Shown here piece by piece: positions 1 to 8,389 of a stretch of 46,455 bases of DNA (position 1 is the first letter of the stretch; the number at the start of each line of letters is the position of its first letter). Source of the stretch: Salinicola peritrichatus (lineage in GTDB: Bacteria > Pseudomonadota > Gammaproteobacteria > Pseudomonadales > Halomonadaceae). The notes beneath the pieces are model-generated. The model ran no database searches, had not been told where the DNA came from, and saw nothing but the letters and a program-made list of their open reading frames with translations. The stretch lies in NCBI RefSeq assembly GCF_003206715.1, contig NZ_PZJU01000037.1, forward strand, positions 21,735 through 68,189. Direction: 5' to 3'. The position numbers and the translations under genes are program-made.

Positions 1-218
1 GCTCCGTGCGCCTTGCGACGGAGTGCCGCCCACTTCATCCTGCTCGCCGATTTATTCAGCGTTTCCCTAAGGAAGTTGCGTTTTGCGGCGGCTTTGGAAT
101 GTCTGCTCTGGCGCTGCGTAGGCCCGCGTGGGCAGGCTTGTGGGATGCCCGTGCCGGGCTTGGTAGACTGTCCGTTTCAAGCTGGCAGCGAACGCAAGGC
201 GGGGAGGAAGGTCACGCT

Positions 219-1169
219 GTGAACGTCGTCGAACCCATGCATGGCGAGAAGATCTCCGGTGACTCGGTGACGACGGTATGGGCACGCCTCAATGGCGAGC
301 CGCTGACCGAGCTGCCGCAGGATCTCTATATTCCCCCGGAGGCGTTGCGGGTCTTTCTCGAGACCTTCGAGGGGCCGCTCGATCTGCTGCTCTATCTGAT
401 CCGGCGTCAGAACCTGGATATCCTGGCGATCAATGTGGCGGCGATCACGCACCAGTACGTCGAGTACGTGGAGCTGATGCAGGCGATGGAGATCGATCTC
501 GCCGGTGAGTACCTGGTGATGGCGGCGATGCTCGCCGAGATCAAATCGCGTACGCTGCTGCCGCGCCCGCCCAAGGGCGATGACGAAGAAGGCGAGGAGG
601 ATCCTCGCGCCGAGCTGATCCGCCGGTTGCAGGAGTACGAGCAGCTCAAGAGCGCCGCCGAAGAACTGGACGCGCTGCCGCGCATGGGGCGCGACTGGCA
701 TCCCGCCCAGGCGGCACTGCCGCAACTGGAGCCGCGGGTGATCCACCCCGAGGTCTCGTTGGGGGATCTGCTCGGCGCGCTCGGCAGCCTGCTCAAGCGC
801 GCCGATCTGCGTCAGTCCCATCGCATCAGTCGCGAGGTGCTGTCGACCCGCGAGCGGATGCTGTCGATCATGTCGCGGTTGAATGCCGAGTACTACACCC
901 CGTTCGAGGCGCTGTTCGAACTTGCCGAGGGCCGTGCCGGCATCATCGTCACCTTCATGGCGATTCTCGAATTAGCGCGTGAGTCGATGATCGAAATCGT
1001 GCAGAATGCGCCGCTCTCGCCGATTCACGTTCGCGCCCGACTGGCGCTGGAAGACGGCGCCTCGAGCGGGAGCGCAGGGCTGGAGGGCGACGAGATGCCG
1101 CCATTCGGCGACGACGAGGCGGTCTTCGAGAGCGATGGCGATACCGACGATGGCGAGGCGCAAGCATGA
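219..1169 (+). CDS. scpA: Segregation and condensation protein A (ScpA)
   Basis: ScpA is the kleisin subunit that, with ScpB, bridges the SMC/MukB-like condensin that compacts and segregates the chromosome. The protein has the family hallmark FEGPLDLLLYLIRRQNLDI at residues 50-68, a helical N-terminal domain, an acidic linker around residue 125 and the C-terminal winged-helix region, ending in an acidic tail. The frame is open back to position 6, but the 70-residue extension is unlike ScpA. I place the start at GTG 219, which has a strong ribosome binding site (GGGGAGGAAG, 201-210) eight bases upstream; ATG 237 is an alternative. The stop overlaps the scpB start (ATGA), indicating translational coupling. 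Bases 1-218 upstream contain no gene I can support. Family identity is secure; the exact start is inferred. Confidence 0.93.
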   Translation: MNVVEPMHGEKISGDSVTTVWARLNGEPLTELPQDLYIPPEALRVFLETFEGPLDLLLYLIRRQNLDILAINVAAITHQYVEYVELMQAMEIDLAGEYLVMAAMLAEIKSRTLLPRPPKGDDEEGEEDPRAELIRRLQEYEQLKSAAEELDALPRMGRDWHPAQAALPQLEPRVIHPEVSLGDLLGALGSLLKRADLRQSHRISREVLSTRERMLSIMSRLNAEYYTPFEALFELAEGRAGIIVTFMAILELARESMIEIVQNAPLSPIHVRARLALEDGASSGSAGLEGDEMPPFGDDEAVFESDGDTDDGEAQA

Positions 1170-2095
1170 ACCGCCTGACCGATCCCCATTACTTGGCGCC
1201 GGCGCTCGATGAAATTCTCGAAGCGGTCCTGCTGGCCGCCGGCGAGCCGGTATCGCTGGAGCGGATCGAATCGCTGTTCGATTCAGGGCAGCCGCCGTCG
1301 CGGGCGGCGATCCGCGAGTCGCTGAACAAGCTCTCCGAGCGGCTGGCGAGTGGCGGCGCACTGGAATTGAGCGAGTCGGCATCGGGTTATCAGGTGCGCA
1401 TCCGGCAGCGCTACTCGCCCTGGGTCTCGCGGTTGTGGGATGAAAAGCCGCAGCGCTACTCGCGGGCGCTGTTGGAAACCCTGGCGCTGATCGCCTACCG
1501 CCAGCCGGTGACCCGTGGCGACATCGAAGAGGTGCGCGGGGTCGCGGTCAGCAGCTCGATCATGCGCACCCTGGTGGAACGCGGCTGGATTCGTGTCGTC
1601 GGGCATCGCGACGTGCCGGGGCGTCCGGCGGTCTACGCCACCACGCGGGCGTTTCTCGATGATCTGGGTTTGAAGACGTTGGATTCGCTGCCGCCGATGC
1701 ATGAACTCAAGCGCTTCGAGACGTTCGAAACGGCCATGCACGAACCGTTTCCCGATTCGCCTGATGAGGCGCCCGAGGAAGGGGGCGAACCCGAGGTTCC
1801 CCAGACCGCGCCGGAAGCCGACCAGCCGACGGCGGAATCGGTAACGGAAGAAGCGGAATCGGTAACGGAAGAAGAGGGATCGGCAGAGTCGGCGGAGGCC
1901 GACGACGAACACGCCGAGATGGCGTCCCCCGGCCAGTCGCTGAGTTTTGCCGAGCTCGAGGCGCGACTGGCCGAACGCGCCCGTCAACGTGCGGCCGAAG
2001 AGGCGGAGCAGGGCTCCGCACCGGCCATTGACGAGACGGGCGCGGACACCCGAGAAGCGCCGGATGCCCGCGACGAGCCCCACGACGAAACGTGA
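1166..2095 (+). CDS. scpB: Segregation and condensation protein B (ScpB)
   Basis: ScpB dimerises and binds the ScpA kleisin in the SMC-ScpAB condensin complex. The first 190 residues form the usual two winged-helix domains, with the characteristic stretch ALLETLALIAYRQPVTRGDIEEVRG (given here as two adjoining blocks, ALLETLALIAYRQ and PVTRGDIEEVRG). The remaining 120 residues are a low-complexity, strongly acidic tail rich in Glu, Ala and Asp, making the protein longer than the roughly 190-200 residues of compact ScpB proteins. Part of the tail is encoded by a 21-bp tandem duplication. The gene overlaps scpA by four bases and is followed 50 bp later by rluB, the common scpA-scpB-rluB arrangement of gammaproteobacteria. 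Confidence 0.93.
   Translation: MNRLTDPHYLAPALDEILEAVLLAAGEPVSLERIESLFDSGQPPSRAAIRESLNKLSERLASGGALELSESASGYQVRIRQRYSPWVSRLWDEKPQRYSRALLETLALIAYRQPVTRGDIEEVRGVAVSSSIMRTLVERGWIRVVGHRDVPGRPAVYATTRAFLDDLGLKTLDSLPPMHELKRFETFETAMHEPFPDSPDEAPEEGGEPEVPQTAPEADQPTAESVTEEAESVTEEEGSAESAEADDEHAEMASPGQSLSFAELEARLAERARQRAAEEAEQGSAPAIDETGADTREAPDARDEPHDET
1832..1873 (+). repeat. 21-bp tandem duplication inside scpB
   Basis: A 21-bp unit beginning GCGGAATCGGTAACGG occurs twice head to tail without change. It is in frame and encodes the heptad AESVTEE twice in the acidic tail of ScpB. Because the length is a multiple of three, gain or loss of a unit would keep the frame. Confidence 0.9.
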
Positions 2096-2145
2096 GCGTC
2101 CGGGCGAGGCGGCGCTTCCACTAGCCGATGAGGCAATGACAACTC

Positions 2146-3012
2146 ATGACCGATACCACTACCGAAAAATTGCAGAAGGTTCTGGCACGTGCCGGTTACG
2201 GCTCCCGCCGCGAGATGGAAACGGCGATCAGCGCCGGGCGCGTCAAGGTCAACGGCCAGGTCGCCACGCTGGGCGACCGGATCGGCCAGCGCGACCGGGT
2301 ATCGCTCGACGATCGCCCGGTCAACCTGCGCGCCAACGACGAAGTGCCGCGCCGGGTTATCATGTACAACAAGCCGGAAGGCGAGCTGTGCACGCGCAAG
2401 GATCCGGAAGGCCGTCGCACCGTGTTCGAGCGCCTGCCGCGGCTGAAGGGCGAACGCTGGATCGCGATCGGTCGTCTCGACATCAATACCAGCGGCCTGC
2501 TGTTGTTCACCACCGATGGCGAGCTGGCCAATCGATTGATGCACCCATCGCATCAGATCGAGCGCGAATATGCGGTGCGCGTCATGGGCAACGTGCAGCG
2601 CGAACACGTGGTCAACATGGTCGAAGGCGTGATGCTCGAGGACGGCCCGGCGCGTTTCACCGACGTGCAGGAGTTCGGCGGCGAAGGCATCAATACCTGG
2701 TTCCACGTGGTGATCATGGAAGGCCGCAACCGCGAGGTGCGCCGGCTGTGGGAATCCCAGGGGCTCACCGTCAGCCGCTTGAAGCGCGTGCGCTACGGCA
2801 ACATCTTTCTCGACAAGCGGGCCAAGGCCGGTGAATGGCTGGAACTCTCCCAGGACGAGATCGATGAACTCTCCGCCATGGCGGGGCTCGAACCGCGCCA
2901 GGTGCCGGAACTGACTCCTCAGGAGAAGAACCGCTGGAACCGCGACAAGCACAAGCGTCGCCCGGTGACGGCAATGAAGAAGCCGCGCCGCCCGCGGCGT
3001 GAGGAGTCTTGA
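2146..3012 (+). CDS. rluB: 23S rRNA pseudouridine synthase, RluB type
   Basis: The predicted enzyme isomerises a uridine of 23S rRNA (U2605 in E. coli) to pseudouridine. An S4 RNA-binding domain occupies about residues 7-55 ([19 protein letters not shown]), followed by the RsuA/RluB catalytic domain with the motif [13 protein letters not shown] at 109-121; D112 is the expected catalytic aspartate. The C-terminal 40 residues are very basic, as in RluB. At 288 residues it matches the family. The gene follows scpB by 50 bp in the same direction. RluB is favoured over RluE, RluF or RsuA because of the scpAB context and the basic tail. Confidence 0.9.
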   Translation: MTDTTTEKLQKVLARAGYGSRREMETAISAGRVKVNGQVATLGDRIGQRDRVSLDDRPVNLRANDEVPRRVIMYNKPEGELCTRKDPEGRRTVFERLPRLKGERWIAIGRLDINTSGLLLFTTDGELANRLMHPSHQIEREYAVRVMGNVQREHVVNMVEGVMLEDGPARFTDVQEFGGEGINTWFHVVIMEGRNREVRRLWESQGLTVSRLKRVRYGNIFLDKRAKAGEWLELSQDEIDELSAMAGLEPRQVPELTPQEKNRWNRDKHKRRPVTAMKKPRRPRREES

Positions 3013-3065
3013 ACGAGCCCCCTTGAGCCAGGTTGATCGTATCCTCGGGGGATTGGAAAAAACGC

Positions 3066-3094
3066 TTGCCTGCTCCGAGGCTTATCAGTACCAT
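3066..3094 (+). promoter_or_regulatory. Predicted promoter of the tRNA-Lys cluster
   Basis: TTGCCT (3066-3071) and TACCAT (3089-3094) are separated by 17 bp and resemble -35 and -10 boxes. A GC-rich discriminator (GTGCGCCC) follows, the type seen at stable-RNA promoters under stringent control. The first tRNA starts 17 bases after the -10 box. This is a pattern-based inference. Confidence 0.5.
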
Positions 3095-3111
3095 GTGCGC
3101 CCAGTCGGAAG

Positions 3112-3187
3112 GGGTCGTTAGCTCAGTTGGTAGAGCAGTTGGCTTTTAACCAATTGGTCGTAGGTTCGAATCCTACACGACCCACCA
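3112..3187 (+). tRNA. tRNA-Lys(UUU), copy 1
   Basis: A 76-nt cloverleaf with acceptor stem GGGTCGT pairing with ACGACCC, D-arm AGCTCAGTTGGTAGAGC, anticodon TTT within GGCTTTTAACC, T-arm GGTTCGAATCC and an encoded CCA end. It is the first of three copies with identical sequence and lies 100 bp after rluB. Confidence 0.98.
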
Positions 3188-3239
3188 CTTTCCGACGGGT
3201 CGATGTTTTTATCGCAAGTGCGATTGAACAAAGGTTCGT

Positions 3240-3315
3240 GGGTCGTTAGCTCAGTTGGTAGAGCAGTTGGCTTTTAACCAATTGGTCGTAGGTTCGAATC
3301 CTACACGACCCACCA
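3240..3315 (+). tRNA. tRNA-Lys(UUU), copy 2
   Basis: Identical over all 76 nt, including CCA, to the copies at 3112 and 3376. The 52-bp spacer before it differs from the next spacer, so only the tRNA sequence itself is shared. The three genes are probably cut from one precursor transcript. Confidence 0.98.
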
Positions 3316-3375
3316 TCGATCTCTTCACCGCCTTCATGGCATCGATTCGGCATTCCATCGCCGATCGTACGTTCC

Positions 3376-3451
3376 GGGTCGTTAGCTCAGTTGGTAGAGC
3401 AGTTGGCTTTTAACCAATTGGTCGTAGGTTCGAATCCTACACGACCCACCA
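3376..3451 (+). tRNA. tRNA-Lys(UUU), copy 3
   Basis: Third identical 76-nt copy with encoded CCA. It ends only 11 bp before the stop codon of the oppositely oriented bepA, and no clear rho-independent terminator lies in that gap. Confidence 0.98.
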
Positions 3452-3462
3452 TCGTACCTTTT

Positions 3463-4926
3463 CTAGAAATTCTGCATCGTTTCCCGGTAACCGATGAAAT
3501 CCTTGCGGCGCTGCTCGATGCGGCTGGCCATGGCGTAGTCGCCGCTCTCCTTGGCGACCTGCTCGGCGGAGTCGAGCTGTCGAATCGCGGTGTCGATGCG
3601 GCCTTCGAGCTGTAACTGCTCGGCGCGGGCGAGCTGGCCCCAGGCATCGCGGCCGCTGCGACCTGCGGCTTCGGCGAGCAGGCCGAAGACGTTGGGATCC
3701 TCCGGATACTGTTCGCTCATGTCGCGCAGCACGTCGAACGCCTGCGCCGGCTGCGTCTGCAGCAATGCCTCCGCTTGTACCCACTGCGCCGGGTAGTAGC
3801 TCGGCGACAGCCTGAGGATGCGCCGGGCTCGGGCCAGCGCATCCTCGCGATGATTGGCGTCATAGGCGATCTGTGCCGCCGTTGCCGGGATCATGGAGAG
3901 GTCGGGGTAGTCGCGTGCCAGCGCGTCGAGCTTGTCGAGAGCGGCGACGTACCGGGTCTGCCTGGCGTCGTTCAGCGCCTCCAGATAGCGCACGGCCGCC
4001 TCGGGGGGATCGTCCTGCTCGAGCTCGGTCATCGCCTGGGATGGCATGTCCTGATTGAGCATCAGCAGCGCGCGCGCCCGGATCATGGCATAGGACGGAT
4101 CGTCGCGATGCGCCGGCGAGGGTAACTGATCGGCGCGCGCCTGAGTATCGCTGATCCGCGACTCGGTCACCGGGTGGGTGAGCAGAAACTCCGGTGGATT
4201 GCCGCCTTGCAGCGCGGCGAGTTTCTGCAGTGCCCGGAACATCTCCGGCATCGCCTGCGGGTCGTAGCCGGCCTTGGCCATGGCATTGAGCCCGACGCGG
4301 TCGGCTTCCTGTTCGAAACGCCGGGAGTAGGCGAGCTGATCCTGAATGAAGGCGGCCTGGGAACCCATCATGGTCGCGATACCCGCGCTGCCGCCGCCGC
4401 CCGCGGCAATGATCATGCCCGCGAGCATCGCTGCCATGGTCGGCAGCTGGGTCTCCTCGACACGCTCCATGCGCCGTGCATAGTGACGCTGGGCGAGGTG
4501 GCCGAGCTCATGGGCCAGCACCGAGGCGAACTCGTCCTCGTCCGGCGCCGAAGCGAACAGTCCGGCATTGACGCCGACCACGCCGCCCGGCACGGCGAAG
4601 GCATTGAGCAGACGGCTATCCACCAACGTGACCACCAGGCGCGCATCGACACCGCTGTAGGGCACCAGTTTGGCCAGTACCGAGCGTACATAGGTCTGGG
4701 CAATAGGGTCCTGCCACTGCTCGGTCTGGGCGCGGAACTGGCGTAGCCAGGCGCGGCCCAGGTGATACTCGTCACTGGTGGTGACCGTGGCGCTGGTGCT
4801 GCCGAGATCGGGGAGCTGGTAACTCTGCTGGGCTTGCACCGACGGTGTGGTAGCCGCGAGAGTGGCGCCCAGTAGTGAGATGGCGATCAGGCGACCCTTG
4901 ACGGGTGCGATGAATCTGTTCCTCAT
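3463..4926 (-). CDS. bepA: Periplasmic M48 metalloprotease/chaperone, BepA type
   Basis: BepA is a periplasmic zinc protease and chaperone that helps LptD and the BAM complex assemble and degrades misfolded outer-membrane proteins. An N-terminal signal peptide (about residues 1-32, ending SVQA before QQS) is followed by the M48 domain with HELGH at 139-143 (E140 catalytic, H139 and H143 zinc ligands) and the third ligand E205 in EQEAD. A glycine-rich loop at about 176-181 lies between them. The C-terminal half, from about residue 260, is rich in TPR-like helices. The length of 487 residues matches E. coli BepA. It converges with the tRNA-Lys cluster and diverges from the TusA-family gene, with a palindromic repeat in the divergent gap. 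Confidence 0.92.
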   Translation of the reverse strand: MRNRFIAPVKGRLIAISLLGATLAATTPSVQAQQSYQLPDLGSTSATVTTSDEYHLGRAWLRQFRAQTEQWQDPIAQTYVRSVLAKLVPYSGVDARLVVTLVDSRLLNAFAVPGGVVGVNAGLFASAPDEDEFASVLAHELGHLAQRHYARRMERVEETQLPTMAAMLAGMIIAAGGGGSAGIATMMGSQAAFIQDQLAYSRRFEQEADRVGLNAMAKAGYDPQAMPEMFRALQKLAALQGGNPPEFLLTHPVTESRISDTQARADQLPSPAHRDDPSYAMIRARALLMLNQDMPSQAMTELEQDDPPEAAVRYLEALNDARQTRYVAALDKLDALARDYPDLSMIPATAAQIAYDANHREDALARARRILRLSPSYYPAQWVQAEALLQTQPAQAFDVLRDMSEQYPEDPNVFGLLAEAAGRSGRDAWGQLARAEQLQLEGRIDTAIRQLDSAEQVAKESGDYAMASRIEQRRKDFIGYRETMQNF

Positions 4927-4968
4927 GCCGAGTCCCTATAGACAGGCGAAAGCGGCGGTAGCCGGTAA

Positions 4969-5123
4969 GAGCCTGTTCACAATCTGCTGCGCGTCGGCCA
5001 AACGTCGTTGAAACGACTTCGGAATACTCATTTACCCCTATGTAAACTCAAGCGCGAGCCCGGTCCTTCCCTTAGTCGTTTTCGCCTAGTTTGATCCTAG
5101 CTCGCTAGATCGTGAACAGGCTC
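4969..5123. repeat. Family A palindromic element, copy A1
   Basis: A 155-bp element in the 316-bp gap between the divergent bepA and TusA-family genes. Its ends are a perfect 12-bp inverted repeat, GAGCCTGTTCAC (4969-4980) and GTGAACAGGCTC (5112-5123). Inside are a second pair, AAACGACT (5011-5018) and AGTCGTTT (5074-5081), and a tip pair TTTAC (5031-5035) and GTAAA (5042-5046) in the conserved context CTCATTTAC...GTAAACT. This frame recurs at 37493, 40169 and 46308 with different stem sequences. Copy A1 is the most divergent between the inner and outer stems. The element must lie in or beside the promoter region of at least one of the two flanking genes. Confidence 0.88.
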
Positions 5124-5242
5124 CAACGGTTCTGCGTTATCATGCCTTCGACCGCAGCTTGCCGCAGACGTTGCCTGCAAACGTCATGGTATGCAACTGG
5201 CGCTGCGGCCCGGACGATCCATTACCCGTTCCAGGATATGTC

Positions 5243-5494
5243 ATGCCCCAACAGCCCGATCAACGACTCGATGCCTCCGGTTTGCGCTGTCCGTTGCCCT
5301 TGCTCAAGGCCAAGCAGGCGCTGGCGGGTATGCAGCCGGGGCAACTGCTGGAAGTGATCGCCACCGATGCCGGTTCGTGGCGGGATTTCGAGAGCTTCGT
5401 CGAGCACAGTCGACACTCGTTGGTCGAGCGCGTCGCCGACGAGGGCGGTTATCGTTATTGGCTGCGCAAAGCGGGTAAGGAAACGACTGCATGA
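5243..5494 (+). CDS. TusA/SirA-family sulfur-carrier protein
   Basis: This small protein of 83 residues has the family signature LDASGLRCPLPLLKAK at 9-24, whose single cysteine (C16) carries a persulfide in TusA-family sulfur relay. The rest is the short alpha/beta fold of the family. In Pseudomonas aeruginosa the homologue beside bepA is linked to molybdenum cofactor and nitrate metabolism, which is a plausible role here, but I cannot separate it from a general TusA role. The frame opens at 5159; I choose ATG 5243, with CAGGA six bases upstream, because it gives the normal family length. The stop overlaps the next start (ATGA). Confidence 0.88.
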   Translation: MPQQPDQRLDASGLRCPLPLLKAKQALAGMQPGQLLEVIATDAGSWRDFESFVEHSRHSLVERVADEGGYRYWLRKAGKETTA

Positions 5495-6576
5495 GCTTGA
5501 AAGGCGTTCTGCGTAACTGGTTCGAGCGTTACCTTTCCGATGAAGAAGCCATTACCCTGCTGATGTTGCTGGTCGGCGGCTTCGCCCTGGTGATCTGGCT
5601 GGGCAAGGCATTGGCGCCATTCCTCACCGCGCTGGTCGTCGCTTTTCTGCTGCAGGGCGTGGTAGCCTGGCTGGAACGGCGCGGCCTGCCTCGATTGTTG
5701 GCGGTGGGGCTGGTGTTCCTGCTGTTCGTGGGGGCGTTGCTGGCATTGGCCCTGGTCGTGCTGCCATTGGTATGGAACCAGATGGTGGAGCTGGTGCAGG
5801 AAGCGCCGAGTATGTTCGCCAGCGGACAACAGTGGCTGGGGGACCTGCAAGCCCAGTACCCTACGATAGTGACGCCGGACCAGGTGCAGGACTGGACCGC
5901 CACCGCCGGACGCCAAGCCTCGCAGTTCGGTCAGCGCGCACTGACCTTCTCGCTGGCCTCCCTGGGCAACCTGATGGCGGTCATCATCTATCTGGTACTG
6001 GTACCGATACTGGTCTTCTTCATGCTCAAGGATCGCGAACGGCTGGTCGAGTTCCTGCTCTCGCTGCTGCCGCGCAAGCGCACCCTGATGACCCGCATCT
6101 GGCAGGAGATGGACGACCAGATCGCCAACTATGTGCGCGGCAAGACCATCGAGATCATCATCGTCGGCGGGGTGGCGTTCATTACCTTCTGGGCTTTCGG
6201 CCTGCCTTACGCGGCGCTGCTCGGGCTGGTCGTGGGCCTTTCCGTGCTGGTGCCCTACATCGGTGCGGCGGTGGCGACGCTGCCGGTGGCCGCGGTGGCG
6301 GGGTTTCACTTCGGCATGGGCGAACAGTTTCTTTACGTGCTGGTCGCCTACGCCATTCTGCAGGCGCTCGATGGCAACGTGCTGGTACCGGTGCTGTTTT
6401 CGGAAGCGGTCAACCTGCACCCGGTGTCGATCATCCTGGCGGTGCTGTTCTTCGGCGGGCTATGGGGCTTCTGGGGCGTGTTCTTCGCCATCCCCCTGGC
6501 CACGCTGATCAAGGCGCTGGTGCAGGCCTGGCCGCGAGGCGAGTCGCGCCAGGCCGAAATCGTGGAAGACACGTAG
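5491..6576 (+). CDS. AI-2E/PerM-family membrane permease
   Basis: The protein is a 361-residue polytopic membrane protein of the AI-2E transporter (PerM/YdiK/TqsA) superfamily. It begins with a short cytoplasmic segment and paired hydrophobic helices near residues 25-85, a soluble region of about residues 95-150, and a C-terminal helical block. This block carries the family-typical regions around LVPYIGAAVATLPV and the late NLHPVSIILAVLFFGGLWG, close to the end. Substrate cannot be read from the sequence; members have been linked to autoinducer-2 export and to ion antiport. It overlaps the TusA-family gene by four bases, so the two are probably co-translated. It converges with bcp, leaving 14 bp between stops. 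Confidence 0.85.
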   Translation: MSLKGVLRNWFERYLSDEEAITLLMLLVGGFALVIWLGKALAPFLTALVVAFLLQGVVAWLERRGLPRLLAVGLVFLLFVGALLALALVVLPLVWNQMVELVQEAPSMFASGQQWLGDLQAQYPTIVTPDQVQDWTATAGRQASQFGQRALTFSLASLGNLMAVIIYLVLVPILVFFMLKDRERLVEFLLSLLPRKRTLMTRIWQEMDDQIANYVRGKTIEIIIVGGVAFITFWAFGLPYAALLGLVVGLSVLVPYIGAAVATLPVAAVAGFHFGMGEQFLYVLVAYAILQALDGNVLVPVLFSEAVNLHPVSIILAVLFFGGLWGFWGVFFAIPLATLIKALVQAWPRGESRQAEIVEDT

Positions 6577-6590
6577 CGGGCGAGACGGAT

Positions 6591-7061
6591 TCAACCGTTT
6601 AGTTCGCGTGCCGCGGCCAGGACTTCGTCGACATGACCGGGGACTTTCACGCCGCGCCATTCGCGGGCGAGCTTGCCGTCGGCGTCGATCAGGAAGGTGC
6701 TGCGCTCGACGCCCAGATGCTCCTTGCCGTACATCTTCTTTAATTTGATGACGTCGAACTGCTGGCACACCGCTTCGCCGCGGTCGGAGATGAGTTCGAA
6801 CGGAAAGCCCTGCTTGGCCTTGAAGTTCTCGTGGGATTTCACGCCATCCCGCGAGACCCCGAAGATCACGGTATTGGCATCGGCAAACGCCTCGGCCCGG
6901 TCGCGGAAATCGCCGCCTTCGGTGGTGCAGCCGGGCGTGCTGTCCTTGGGGTAGAAGTAGAGCACGACCTGCTTGCCGCGATAGTCGCTCAGGCGGAAGG
7001 TCGTGTCGCTGGTGGCTTCGGCGGTGAAATCTTCGACGGGCTGCCCGACGCTGATTGCCAT
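6591..7061 (-). CDS. bcp: Thiol peroxidase, Bcp/PrxQ family
   Basis: This cytoplasmic peroxiredoxin reduces hydrogen peroxide and organic hydroperoxides. The active-site block FYPKDSTPGCTTEGGDFRD lies at 36-54, with peroxidatic cysteine C45. Position 50, the resolving cysteine of E. coli Bcp, is glycine here; the only other cysteine is C99, in AVCQQFD. The enzyme is therefore either 1-Cys or uses a distant partner, as some Bcp proteins do. The open frame extends to 7343, but the start at 7061 has AGGAGA upstream and gives the normal 156 residues. The gene is convergent with the PerM-like gene and divergent from dapA. Confidence 0.92.
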   Translation of the reverse strand: MAISVGQPVEDFTAEATSDTTFRLSDYRGKQVVLYFYPKDSTPGCTTEGGDFRDRAEAFADANTVIFGVSRDGVKSHENFKAKQGFPFELISDRGEAVCQQFDVIKLKKMYGKEHLGVERSTFLIDADGKLAREWRGVKVPGHVDEVLAAARELNG

Positions 7062-7427
7062 GCTGGTCTCCTGATTGTGATGAAAGAGTCGTGATGAAAG
7101 AGTTGCGGTGGAAAAGGCGGAAGCGGTGCCGCTGGGACCGAACGATAGCTGATCTCGGCGGTCAATGCTCGGTAGCGAAGTAGATTCCGGTGCATGCCCG
7201 TACCGGCAGGAAGCGCTGATCGAGGGGCGGTTGGCTGTACACGCTGGTGCTGCCTGAGTACCATCTGGTGTTTGCGAAACCGTGCCCGGTACGGTGATGC
7301 CCTGCCATACGCAGGCAAGGGTGCGGACGTCAGGAGCCGGCACGGCTCGGCAGAGTTGGCGAAATGCGCTTCACCGGCCTTCGACGGGCTTCCACGCCTA
7401 TCCGGTCATTAGGGAGAGAACAGCAAG
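7062..7427. other. Intergenic gap between divergent bcp and dapA
   Basis: This 366-bp gap holds no gene I can support. It starts with a 13-bp direct repeat, GTGATGAAAGAGT, at 7077-7089 and 7091-7103, just upstream of bcp. The gap must contain the promoters of bcp (minus strand) and dapA (plus strand). In E. coli, gcvR lies between bcp and dapA. I found no recognisable remnant of it here. Confidence 0.6.
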
Positions 7428-8312
7428 ATGATCACAGGCAGCATCGTCGCCATGGCGACGCCGATGAAAGCCGGTGGCGAGATCGATTGGGAGGCGCTGC
7501 GCCGCCTGGTGAACTTCCATCTCGATCACGGCACTGACGCCATCGTCGCCGCCGGTACCACCGGCGAGCCGACCACCATGTCGTTCGCCGAGCACTTCGA
7601 TGTGATTCGCACGGTGGTCGAAGAAGTCAACGGTCGCATTCCGGTCATCGCCGGTACCGGTGCCAACAACACCACCGAGGCTGTCGAGCTGGCCCGCTAC
7701 GCCAGCGAAGTCGGTGCCGACTGTTGCCTGTCGGTGGCGCCCTACTACAACAAGCCGACCCAGGAAGGCTTGTTCCAGCACTTCAAGGCCGTCGCCGAGG
7801 CCAGCGAACTGCCGATCATCCTGTACAACGTACCGGGCCGGACCTGTTCGGACATCTACAACGAGACGGTTTTCCGTCTGGCCGAGCTCGAACGCATCGT
7901 CGGCCTGAAGGATGCGACCGGCAATCTCGAACGTGCCGAAGAGTTGATCGAGCGCCTCAAGGGCAGCGGTTTCGCGCTCTATTCCGGTGATGACTCCACC
8001 GCTTGCGATTTCATGTTGATGGGGGGCCATGGCGACATCTCGGTTACCGCCAACGTCGCTCCCAAGTCGATGCATGATCTCTGCGTCGCGGCAACCAGCG
8101 GCCAGCGCGAGAAGGCGCACCAGATCAATGCCCGGCTGGCGCCGCTGCATACCGCGCTGGGAATCGAATCGAATCCGATCCCCGTCAAGTGGGCGCTCAA
8201 CCGCATGGGCTACGCGGACAAGGGCATCCGGTTGCCACTGACGTGGCTCTCCGAGCGCTACCACAGCAACGTCGGCGAGGCGTTGCAACTGGCGGGCATC
8301 GAATCCGCGTAA
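7428..8312 (+). CDS. dapA: 4-hydroxy-tetrahydrodipicolinate synthase
   Basis: DapA condenses pyruvate with aspartate semialdehyde, the first committed step of the diaminopimelate/lysine pathway. All expected active-site residues are present at E. coli-like positions: T44 and T45 in GTTGEPTT, Y107 in [12 protein letters not shown]133 in LYNVPGR (with R138) and the Schiff-base lysine K161 in GLKDATGNL. The 294-residue length is typical. GGGAGAG lies about ten bases before the ATG. bamC follows 77 bp downstream, the usual dapA-bamC pairing. Confidence 0.97.
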   Translation: MITGSIVAMATPMKAGGEIDWEALRRLVNFHLDHGTDAIVAAGTTGEPTTMSFAEHFDVIRTVVEEVNGRIPVIAGTGANNTTEAVELARYASEVGADCCLSVAPYYNKPTQEGLFQHFKAVAEASELPIILYNVPGRTCSDIYNETVFRLAELERIVGLKDATGNLERAEELIERLKGSGFALYSGDDSTACDFMLMGGHGDISVTANVAPKSMHDLCVAATSGQREKAHQINARLAPLHTALGIESNPIPVKWALNRMGYADKGIRLPLTWLSERYHSNVGEALQLAGIESA

Positions 8313-8389
8313 GCCGATTTGCTGCGTTGTTCCAGCCCATCGCTTCGAACCATTGCCACGAATCCTTGCCACGAACATAAGGTGGATGC

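Noticed and set aside
6-218. Extension of scpA back to position 6
   Set aside because: The extra 70 residues do not look like ScpA, while GTG 219 has an excellent ribosome binding site and gives the usual N-terminus.
1947-2834. Long open frame overlapping scpB and rluB in another phase
   Set aside because: It is Arg/Ala/Gly-rich, as expected of shadow frames in GC-rich DNA, and overlaps two confidently identified genes.
3391-3615. Open frame starting inside the third tRNA-Lys gene
   Set aside because: It begins in tRNA sequence and runs antisense through bepA; no protein features.
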